Shown here: in pieces, positions 52,671-61,224 of the stretch
Numbering within the stretch: position 1 is the first letter of the stretch
How the letters are laid out: each line of letters starts with the position of its first letter
Assembly (NCBI RefSeq): GCF_004348735.1
Contig: NZ_SMKT01000031.1
Span: 1 to 64,000 of the forward strand
DNA from: Actinomadura sp. KC06
GTDB taxonomy: Bacteria; Actinomycetota; Actinomycetes; Streptosporangiales; Streptosporangiaceae
Direction of reading: 5' to 3'
DNA: 64,000 nucleotides
Made by a program: the position numbers and the translations under genes
Notes under the pieces: generated by a model
Seen by the model: only the letters and a program-made list of their open reading frames with translations
Database searches by the model: none
Told to the model about the DNA's origin: nothing

Positions 52671-54365
52671 TCAACGACCGGCGAGGGACCGGACGTGGGA
52701 GGCGACGGCGTCCAGCGGCAGCTTCTCCGTCTCGCCGGTGGCGCGGGACGTGACCTCGGCGACGCCCTCGGCCAGGCCGCGGCGGCCGATCGTGACGCGG
52801 AACGGGATGCCGGTCAGTTCCACGTCGCGGAACTTCACGCCCGCGCGCTCGGGACGGTCGTCGATCACGACCTCGACCCCGGCGGACGACAGCGCCGCGT
52901 AGACGTCCTCGGCGGCCTTGGCCACGTCGGCGTCGTCCGACTGCGCGGCGACTACGGCGACCTGGAACGGGGCCACCGCCAGCGGCCAGACGATGCCGCG
53001 GTCGTCGTGGTGCGTCTCGACGATCGCGGCCATCGCGCGCTCGATCCCGATGCCGTAGCTGCCCATGATCACCGGGACGCGGCGGCCGTCCGGGGCCAGC
53101 ACCTCGACGCCGAGGGCGCGAGCGTAGCGGTCGCCGAGCTTGAAGATGTGCCCGATCTCGATGGCGCGGCGGGTCTCCAGCGGCCCGCCGCAGCGGACGC
53201 AGGGCTGGCCCGCCTCGACCTCGCGCAGGTCCGCCCACAGGCCGGCGTCGATGTCGCGGCCGACGTCGACGCCGCGCAGGTGGACGTCGTCGGTGTTGGC
53301 GCCGGTGAACATGTCGCGGCGGCCGCGCAGTGCATGATCTGCGATCACCGGCAGGGACGCGCCGACCGCGCCGAGGCTGCCGGGCAGCGCGCCGAGCGCG
53401 TCCTGGATCTCGGCCGGCCCGGCGGCGCGGATCTCGGCGGCGCCCGTCGCGTCCATGAGCTTCTGCTCGTTGAGCGGGTGGTCGCCGCGCAGCAGGACGA
53501 GCGTGAGGGTGCCGTCCAGAATGTAGACGAGCGTCTTGATCTGGCGGTCGGCCGGCGCGTCATAGGCCAGCAGGTCTTCGATGGTGCGGACGCCGGGGGT
53601 GTCGAAGCGTTCGGGGGAGGGGAGGCCGGGGCCGTCGGACGCGGCGGGCAGGACGGACGTCGCGCGTTCGATGTTGGCGGCGTAACCGCAGGCCGGGCAG
53701 TGGACGACGACGTCCTCGCCGACGTCGGACGGGCACATGAACTCGGTCGAGCCCGACCCGCCCATCGTCCCGCTGGACGCCTCGCACGGCAGCGCCGGGA
53801 TCCCGAGCCGCTCGAAGATCCGCGTGTAGGCGCCGTGGTAGGCCTCGAACGAGGCGTCCAGTCCCGGACGGTCGATGTCGAAGCTGTAGGCGTCCTTCAT
53901 GGTGAACTCGCGGGTCCGCATGAGGCCGCCCTTGGGGCGCGGCTCGTCCCGGAACTTCGTCTGGAACTGGTACCACTGCTGCGGGAGCTGCCGGTAGGAG
54001 TTCAGCTCGCGGGCGACCGTCGCGAAGATCTCCTCGTGCGTCATGCCGAGCGCGTGGTCGGCGCCGCGCCGGTCCTGGAGGCGGAACATCTCCTGACCCA
54101 TCAGCTCCCAGCGGCCGGAGCGCTTCCACGGCTCGGCCGGGTGCAGGGCGGGCAGCAGCATCTCCTGCGCGCCGATCGCGGCCATCTCCTCCCGCACGAT
54201 CCCGATGATCTTTGCCCGGACGCGGACCGCCAGTGGCAGCAGGGAGTAGTGACCTGCGGTGAGCTGCCGGACGTAACCCGCCCGCAGCAGCAGCCGGTGG
54301 CTCGGCGCGTCCGCCTCGGCGGGATCGTCGCGGAGCGTGGGCGCGAACATCTGGGACCAGCGCAT
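52671..54365 (-). CDS. proS: Prolyl-tRNA synthetase, bacterial (long, INS-containing) type
   Basis: 564 residues, class IIa synthetase of the E. coli type. Motif 2 is FQTKFRDEPRPKGGLMRTREFTMKDAYSF; motif 3 GSYGIGIERAMAAIVE. Between them lies the INS editing domain (about 220-400) that removes mis-charged alanine; its conserved lysine context DRQIKTLVYI is present. C-terminal anticodon-binding domain from about 465. ATG 54365; GTG 54368 is directly adjacent. Only 93 bp separate it from a second ProRS of another class on the other strand. Confidence 0.93.
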   Translation of the reverse strand: MRWSQMFAPTLRDDPAEADAPSHRLLLRAGYVRQLTAGHYSLLPLAVRVRAKIIGIVREEMAAIGAQEMLLPALHPAEPWKRSGRWELMGQEMFRLQDRRGADHALGMTHEEIFATVARELNSYRQLPQQWYQFQTKFRDEPRPKGGLMRTREFTMKDAYSFDIDRPGLDASFEAYHGAYTRIFERLGIPALPCEASSGTMGGSGSTEFMCPSDVGEDVVVHCPACGYAANIERATSVLPAASDGPGLPSPERFDTPGVRTIEDLLAYDAPADRQIKTLVYILDGTLTLVLLRGDHPLNEQKLMDATGAAEIRAAGPAEIQDALGALPGSLGAVGASLPVIADHALRGRRDMFTGANTDDVHLRGVDVGRDIDAGLWADLREVEAGQPCVRCGGPLETRRAIEIGHIFKLGDRYARALGVEVLAPDGRRVPVIMGSYGIGIERAMAAIVETHHDDRGIVWPLAVAPFQVAVVAAQSDDADVAKAAEDVYAALSSAGVEVVIDDRPERAGVKFRDVELTGIPFRVTIGRRGLAEGVAEVTSRATGETEKLPLDAVASHVRSLAGR

Positions 54366-54422
54366 CACGCGAGAGTAGCGAAGCGCCCGTGAGCGGGTGG
54401 CGAAGCGGCCATGAGCGGGTGA

Positions 54423-55933
<1,511 letters not shown>

Positions 55934-55945
55934 AGCAGCTACGCC

Positions 55946-55980
55946 AGGGCCCTGGCCGCGCGGGGCGCGGTCAGGGCCCT
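55946..55980 (+). terminator. Terminator hairpin after proS
   Basis: 15-bp stem AGGGCCCTGGCCGCG (55946-55960) / CGCGGTCAGGGCCCT (55966-55980), one G-T wobble, CGGGG loop. 32 bp after the plus-strand proS stop and 21 bp before the convergent DUF6328 gene stop. Confidence 0.6.
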
Positions 55981-56001
55981 AGCGGGCTCATAGGCCGGGC
56001 A

Positions 56002-56514
56002 TCAGGAATCGTCGTCGTCGCCGTCCGACCGGTTGTTCGCGGTCAGCCGCGTCAGATAGGGCTGGACGAACCACGCCCACCCGCACAGCATCAGGACGAT
56101 CACGGCCGTGACGACCGTCAGCGCCGCCTCCTCCTCCAGCGTCTCGACGATCAGTGTCGTCGCGGCGGTGATCGAGACGCCGAGCGCGAACGCGCCGAGG
56201 ATCCCGAACCGGTTCGCGCGCTTGATCAGCAGCGGCTTCTGCCCGAGCTGGAACAGGATCCGGTGCTGGAACACCGGCGCGATGAAGCAGATGGACGCGA
56301 GCGCCGCACCGAACAGCGAGATGTAGAACAGCGGCAGGCCGTGGCCGTCCACCTTGTCGAATCCGGCCGCGAACGGCACCGTCAGCAGGAACGCGAACAG
56401 GACCTGCACGCCGGTGACCGCGACGCGGAACCCCTGGAGGAGCTCCATCAGCTGCCGGTCCAGCCGTTCGTGCCGGGTCTCGTTGCGAGGCTTGTCCGAA
56501 GGGTCGACGCTCAT
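56002..56514 (-). CDS. DUF6328 family membrane protein
   Basis: 170 residues with four membrane segments (about 32-55, 62-85, 103-125, 128-150) and acidic ends (final GDDDDS). The start RHERLDRQLMELLQGFRVAVTGVQVLFAFLL is typical of DUF6328, an actinobacterial family of unknown function. ATG 56514 is chosen over ATG 56544 because the family begins close to it; neither has a strong ribosome binding site. Confidence 0.75.
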   Translation of the reverse strand: MSVDPSDKPRNETRHERLDRQLMELLQGFRVAVTGVQVLFAFLLTVPFAAGFDKVDGHGLPLFYISLFGAALASICFIAPVFQHRILFQLGQKPLLIKRANRFGILGAFALGVSITAATTLIVETLEEEAALTVVTAVIVLMLCGWAWFVQPYLTRLTANNRSDGDDDDS

Positions 56515-56593
56515 GAACCCCGACTTACCCCACAAAACGGTCATCAGTCCGGCAAGGGGCCTGATCAGGCGGGACCGGGGCCAGGCGAGGGGG

Positions 56594-58606
56594 TCAGACG
56601 AGGGACGGGGGCTCCACGCGCAGCGCGAGCATCGACACGTCGTCGCGCAGGTCGCCGTCGCAGTACTCCAGCAGCGCCTGCTCCACCCCGGCGAGCATCC
56701 CCTGCGGCGTGTCGCCCGCGTGCGCGGCGAGCGCCTCCATCAGGCGTTCCTGGCCGAACTCCTGCCGCATCATGTCGCACGCCTCCAGGACGCCGTCCGA
56801 GTGCAGGAAGAGCGTGTCGCCGACGGTGAGGTCGACCGCGTCCAGACCGGGCTCGAAGTCCTCGAACAGGCCGAGCGGGACGCCGCCGCGCGCCGCCGAC
56901 CTGATCACCCCGTCGGCGCGGACCACGATCGCCGGGGGATGGCCCGCCGTGCCCAGCGACACGATGACCTTCTCGGTCTCCATCGTCAGCCCGGCCATCA
57001 CGGCGGTGACGAACCGGTCCTCGTCCAGCAGCGCCTCGTTCACGATCCCGAGCACGTCGCCCGGACGCGCCTTCCACCGCGACGCCAGCCGCACGCAGTG
57101 CCGGGCCGTCGCGGTCACGGCCGCCGCGTCCTCGCCCTTGCCGCACACGTCGCCGAGGATCATGCCCCAGCCGTTCTCGGTGCGGAACACGTCGTAGAAG
57201 TCGCCGCCGACCTCAGAGCCGTGCGTGGCCGTCAGGTACTTGGCCGCCACGCTCACGCCCGGGATGGACGGCAGCGACTTCGGCAGCAGCCCGGCCTGGA
57301 GCGTCTCCGCGACCTCGGCGCGGCGCCGGTACAGCCGCGCCGCCCTGATCACCAGCGCCAGGTACCGGCCGAGCCGCTGGACGACCCCGAGGTCCATCAG
57401 GTCGAACGGGCCGTACTCGCCGCTCGCCGTCAGCGTGATCGTCCCGATGGCGCGGTCGCCGTCCTCGATCGGGACGCTCAGCACCGACGTCGCGCCGATC
57501 TTGCCGCAGACGGGAATGCCGTCCGGGCAGACGCCGAGCACGTCGAGGTTCTCGACGTGCGGCCGCAGCGCGCTCTGCCGGGTGACGAACACCGTGTGGG
57601 GCAGCGTGCCCTCGGCCGGGTCGACCTCCTCCAGCGTCCGGGCGGCCTCGATGGAATGCTCGTCCTCCGGGCCCATCACGACCTGCCGGCGCAGCAGCGG
57701 AGCCGCGCGCGACGCCGTCCCCGCCACGTGGGCGCCGCCCAGCGGGGTCGATCCCGGGCCGCCGTTGGCCGGTCCGGTCAGGTCGATGAACGCCCAGTCG
57801 GCCAGCTCGGCGGCCAGCAGCCGGGCGCACCTGCGGACCGCGACCGTCTCGTTGAAGACGGGCTCGTCCAGCAGCAGCTCGCTCGCGGTGGCGAGGACGT
57901 CCATCCGGTGGACGATCGTCGCGACGGCCTCGTCGTCGGGCGGCGCGCCCTGGCCCGCCTTCGCCTGGGCCGAGCCCCGCTTCGCTTTGGCGCGTTCCGC
58001 CCCGGCGGTGCCGTCGGCGGGGGCCTCGTCGGTCGGGGTGTCCGTCGAACCGGCGGCCACCACGACCATCGGGTCGGGTTCGCCGCGGATCCACACGCGG
58101 GCCAGGGTCACCACGGCGTCGACCGGATGATCCCGGCCGAGGAACCTGACCTGGACGCGGCGGCGCCGTCCCGTCCGGACGACCGCCGCGAGCTGCGACC
58201 GCACCGCCGCGCGGGTCGCCATGTCGCAGAACGCCGTGAACTGCTTGCCCGACACGTACCCGGACGACGTGCCGAGCAGCGTCGCCGCCTGCCGGTTCAC
58301 CCGCCGGACGCTCGTGTTGCGGTCCAGCAGGAACAGCGGGACGGGGGCGTCCTGGAACACCGTGCGCAGCACCCGCCGCTCGGTCTCGGCCGCGGCCGAC
58401 CCGCCCTGCCCGCCGGTGTGCTCGGTGCCCATCGTCCGCAGCGCCGTCAGCGCCAGCTCCAGCTCGACCAGCGCCGCGTCCAGGGTCGCCCGCAGGTCGG
58501 GCTCCGGCAGGCCGGCGGCCTGGCGCAGCTCGCCGATGCGCCCTTCGAGATCCGAGATCTCGCGCATCAGGGACTCGGGTTCGAGCTGGTCGGGCTGATC
58601 GTGCAT
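56594..58606 (-). CDS. PAS/GAF-SpoIIE serine phosphatase
   Basis: 670 residues. An N-terminal helical segment, a PAS domain (about 80-180; DAPVPLFLLDRNTSVRRVNRQAATLLG), an alanine/lysine-rich linker, a GAF domain (about 240-430; GKIGATSVLSVPIEDGDRAIGTITL) and a C-terminal PPM/SpoIIE phosphatase (about 450-665; VGGDFYDVF, ILGDVCGKGEDAAAVTA, DTLFLHSDGVLEA, DDVSMLALR) with its metal-binding aspartates intact. Dephosphorylates anti-sigma-factor antagonists in SigB/SigF-type switches. No antagonist gene is adjacent here. Confidence 0.9.
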   Translation of the reverse strand: MHDQPDQLEPESLMREISDLEGRIGELRQAAGLPEPDLRATLDAALVELELALTALRTMGTEHTGGQGGSAAAETERRVLRTVFQDAPVPLFLLDRNTSVRRVNRQAATLLGTSSGYVSGKQFTAFCDMATRAAVRSQLAAVVRTGRRRRVQVRFLGRDHPVDAVVTLARVWIRGEPDPMVVVAAGSTDTPTDEAPADGTAGAERAKAKRGSAQAKAGQGAPPDDEAVATIVHRMDVLATASELLLDEPVFNETVAVRRCARLLAAELADWAFIDLTGPANGGPGSTPLGGAHVAGTASRAAPLLRRQVVMGPEDEHSIEAARTLEEVDPAEGTLPHTVFVTRQSALRPHVENLDVLGVCPDGIPVCGKIGATSVLSVPIEDGDRAIGTITLTASGEYGPFDLMDLGVVQRLGRYLALVIRAARLYRRRAEVAETLQAGLLPKSLPSIPGVSVAAKYLTATHGSEVGGDFYDVFRTENGWGMILGDVCGKGEDAAAVTATARHCVRLASRWKARPGDVLGIVNEALLDEDRFVTAVMAGLTMETEKVIVSLGTAGHPPAIVVRADGVIRSAARGGVPLGLFEDFEPGLDAVDLTVGDTLFLHSDGVLEACDMMRQEFGQERLMEALAAHAGDTPQGMLAGVEQALLEYCDGDLRDDVSMLALRVEPPSLV

Positions 58607-58770
58607 CTGGTCTGCCTCTCGTCCGCTTCACACGGTGGAACCAGGCGGGGTCCCGATCACCCGGGGCCGGTCCACGATCGCCGGGGGCCGCACCGCGCGG
58701 CCCGGCTGTGCGCAGCTTATGCGCCTCACCCGCATGCGCCTAGATTCCTACCCGTGCCCAGACCCATGAC

Positions 58771-59616
58771 CTAGGGAAGGCCCTGATGACCGACGATACG
58801 CTGGGCCAGCGCGGTGAGCTTCACGTGACGCGTCTGTGAGATGCGCCGCAGCTCGGCGAACGCCTCGTCGGCGTCGCAGCCGAGCGCGTGCATCAGGATG
58901 CCCTTCGCCTGGTCGACGACGGCCCGCGCCTCCACCGCCTCCTGCAGCTGGACGGCGGTGCGGTGCACGTCGTCGTACTGCCGGGTGTTCGACACCGCCG
59001 CGCTGCCCTGGGCGATCAGCATGGACGCGAGCGCCTGCCGCTCAAGGGAGATCGCCTTCGGCGACACCCCGTACAGGGTCAGCGTGACGAGGACGGGCGG
59101 GTTCATATGCGGCGTGGTGGTGAAGCAGCGCACCCCGCGCCACAGCATGTCGGCCATCGCCTCCGGCCAGCGGGTCTCGCCGAGGATGTCCTCCGACGTC
59201 AGCGCCCGGCGGTCCATGACCACGTCGAAGATCGGCCCGTGGCCGCGCGACAGCTGCCGGTCGGTCACCTCGGCGAGGTCCGGATGGCTGGCCGCGGCGG
59301 CCAGCGGCTCCGGCCTGCTCTCCTCCGGCGCCGGGACCTGCGGCGGGGCGGCGTCGGGCCCCGGGTCCGGCGGCGGCACGCGCGGGACGTCCCGGGCGGC
59401 GTCCGGCGGCAGCCCGAGAGCCGAACCCGGATCGTTCCCCGGCATCTCCGGCAGGGCCCAGCGCACGCTGGCCGCGCCCGCGCAGCCGGGCACCGCGCGC
59501 GAGGCCAGGTCCGTCACCCGGTGCAGCGTGCCGATGTCGGACGACTCGCCGACCATCCCCAGCCGGGCGATCTCCAGCGCGAGCTGGTCCGTCAGGACCG
59601 TTTCGGTGGGCGTCAC
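58771..59616 (-). CDS. GAF-ANTAR domain regulator
   Basis: 281 residues. The GAF-like sensory part (to about 205) contains a long proline/aspartate-rich insertion (about 65-110, GNDPGSALGLPPDAARDVPR). The C-terminal ANTAR domain (about 215-275: LQEAVEARAVVDQAKGILMHALGCDADEAFAELRRISQ) binds RNA hairpins and prevents transcription termination. Downstream of the SpoIIE gene's promoter and co-directional; probably part of a stress-sensing cluster with the CBS and sigma factor genes. Confidence 0.87.
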   Translation of the reverse strand: MTPTETVLTDQLALEIARLGMVGESSDIGTLHRVTDLASRAVPGCAGAASVRWALPEMPGNDPGSALGLPPDAARDVPRVPPPDPGPDAAPPQVPAPEESRPEPLAAAASHPDLAEVTDRQLSRGHGPIFDVVMDRRALTSEDILGETRWPEAMADMLWRGVRCFTTTPHMNPPVLVTLTLYGVSPKAISLERQALASMLIAQGSAAVSNTRQYDDVHRTAVQLQEAVEARAVVDQAKGILMHALGCDADEAFAELRRISQTRHVKLTALAQRIVGHQGLP

Positions 59617-59641
59617 CCCTCCGACACTATCCTCTGCCCGC

Positions 59642-60064
59642 TCAATTGTTCGGGGGCGCCTTGCTGATCTCCGCCAGCGGGCCGACCTGACCGTCGGCCA
59701 CGGCCAGGTCGCCGATGCAGACGATGCCCACGGGGCGCTGCTCGTCGTCCACCACGGGCAGGCGCCGGACCGCCTGCTCCGACATCAGCCGCGCCGCCGT
59801 CCCGGTGTCGTCATAGGGGCGGACGGTCGTCAGCTCCGCCGTGCACACGTCACCGAGGGGGGTGAGGGAGGTGTCCCGGCTCTCCGCGACGGCCCGGACC
59901 ACGATGTCCCGGTCGGTGATCACACCGCACAGCCGCCCGGCATAGGTGACCAGGACGTCCCCGATCCCCTCGTCCCGCATGATCCGAGCGGCTTCGTACA
60001 GCGTCGCGTCCAACGGCAACGTCAGCGGCTCCACCGTCATGACGTCGCTGACCCTAGGTGGCAT
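59642..60064 (-). CDS. CBS-pair domain protein
   Basis: 140 residues, two CBS motifs: VMTVEPLTLPLDATLYEAARIMRDE...VITDRDIVVRAV and VCTAELTTVRPYDDTGTAARLMSEQAVRRLPVVDDEQRPVGIV. Senses adenosine nucleotides; similar to hypoxic-response-protein-like actinobacterial proteins. ATG 60064 is used; an ATG at 60076 is immediately after the AAGG ribosome binding site and so less likely. It is 25 bp upstream of the ANTAR gene. Confidence 0.85.
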   Translation of the reverse strand: MPPRVSDVMTVEPLTLPLDATLYEAARIMRDEGIGDVLVTYAGRLCGVITDRDIVVRAVAESRDTSLTPLGDVCTAELTTVRPYDDTGTAARLMSEQAVRRLPVVDDEQRPVGIVCIGDLAVADGQVGPLAEISKAPPNN

Positions 60065-60189
60065 CGCGCAGCACATCCTTCCAACAACCGACGGCTCGCG
60101 TGGCCCGGTGTGCGCGCTCTACCCACGGCCGAAGATTTTATTGCGAAGAGATGCTTACGGGCGGCGCCCGGTCGTGCGGAGGTAACGGG

Positions 60190-60222
60190 CGATCCCGCAG
60201 CCACGGGGTAGCTGCGGGATCG
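60190..60222 (-). terminator. Hairpin after the sigma factor gene
   Basis: 12-bp perfect arms CGATCCCGCAGC (60190-60201) / GCTGCGGGATCG (60211-60222), 9-nt loop, 33 bp after the sigma factor stop on the minus strand. No U-tract. Between it and the CBS start is an AT-rich stretch (60130-60150) likely holding the CBS promoter. Confidence 0.55.
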
Positions 60223-60254
60223 GATAATGCCACGTGGCCGTGGCGGGCCCAGGG

Positions 60255-60836
60255 CTATGCGGCGAGCACGTGGGCGGCGCGGTGGTCGGCCAGGGATTCG
60301 CGGAGCTGCTTGCGGCCGCGGTGCAGGCGGGACATGACCGTGCCGATGGGGGTGCCCATCATTTCCGCGATCTCCTTGTACGGGTAGCCCTCGACGTCGG
60401 CGAGGTAGACGGCGTCCCGGAAGTCCTTGGGGAGGGCGCGCAGGGCGGCGACGACCTCGGAGTCGGGGATGCGGTCGAGCGCCTCCGACTCGGCGGACCG
60501 GAACCCGGACGAGCGCGCCTCGGTCTGGGCGAGCTGCCACTCCTCCAGCTCCTCGGAGCCGGCGCGCTGGGGCTCGCGCTGCTTCTTGCGGTAGGTGTTG
60601 ATGAAGTTGTTGGTGAGGATGCGGTGCAGCCACGCCTTGAGGTTCGTGCCTTCCTGGAACTGGTGGAAGTTCACGTACGCCTTGGCCAGGGTCTCCTGGA
60701 CGAGGTCTTCGGCGTCGGCGGAATTGCGGGTCATGCGGACGGCGCTGGCGTACAGCGGGTCGGCGAGCGGCAGGACGTCGCGCTCGTAGCGCTGCGTGCT
60801 CTCGCTGCGGCGGACAGGTGTGGTGACAGCGGTCAT
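60255..60836 (-). CDS. SigR-like ECF sigma factor
   Basis: 193 residues. Sigma2 region: [70 protein letters not shown] pattern, closely like SigR/SigH of Streptomyces and mycobacteria; sigma4: [56 protein letters not shown] 60836 with GGGGAG. In Streptomyces sigR is followed by rsrA, the zinc anti-sigma factor; here there is no rsrA, only a hairpin and the CBS gene, so this is either a SigR paralogue or one with an unlinked anti-sigma factor. Confidence 0.9.
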   Translation of the reverse strand: MTAVTTPVRRSESTQRYERDVLPLADPLYASAVRMTRNSADAEDLVQETLAKAYVNFHQFQEGTNLKAWLHRILTNNFINTYRKKQREPQRAGSEELEEWQLAQTEARSSGFRSAESEALDRIPDSEVVAALRALPKDFRDAVYLADVEGYPYKEIAEMMGTPIGTVMSRLHRGRKQLRESLADHRAAHVLAA

Positions 60837-61178
60837 CGTCGCTCCCCGTGGATAGCGGCCCGTGGCGGGCCGGTTGCTGGCGCGTGTTCGGGGGCACGCG
60901 CGGACCGGGCGGACGAACCGCCCACCGTCAGGTAATACGTGCCACCGTTCCCGGCGGGTTCGCTCGTCCCTCATGGGTGGGACGGGGCGTTTGCGTCGCG
61001 ATCGGCGATGCCAGGGCGACCCCGTTCTGCGGGACGTCGCGGGCTGTGCTCGATCAGGGGGTTCCACCCGCCGGTGGTCTTCCTGCTCTGTAAGACGCCT
61101 GGGAGGGCTCGGATGGTTGCACGTGGCCGCGTGTCGTTCGTCACATGGAGCTGCGACTTCTCTGATCTTGCGGTATAG
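60837..61178. other. 342-bp intergenic region upstream of the sigma factor gene
   Basis: No ORF with actinobacterial codon bias. It carries the sigma factor promoter on the minus strand; GGGAAC (60952-60947) with CGGT 19 nt further (60927-60924) weakly resembles the SigR-type GGAAT-N18-GTT pattern, which would mean autoregulation. Nothing else identifiable. Confidence 0.5.
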
Positions 61179-61215
61179 GGCCCCGGGAGCCCGGAGAGGG
61201 TGGGCTCCCGGGGCC
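61179..61215 (-). terminator. Terminator hairpin of the carboxypeptidase gene
   Basis: 14-bp perfect arms GGCCCCGGGAGCCC (61179-61192) / GGGCTCCCGGGGCC (61202-61215), 9-nt loop, starting 9 bp after the minus-strand stop at 61225. Confidence 0.65.
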
Positions 61216-61224
61216 ATCGCGGGG

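Noticed and set aside
60924..60952. SigR-type promoter for the sigma factor gene
   Set aside because: GGGAAC and CGGT are 19 nt apart but the -10 part does not match GTT; kept only as a note, not as a feature.
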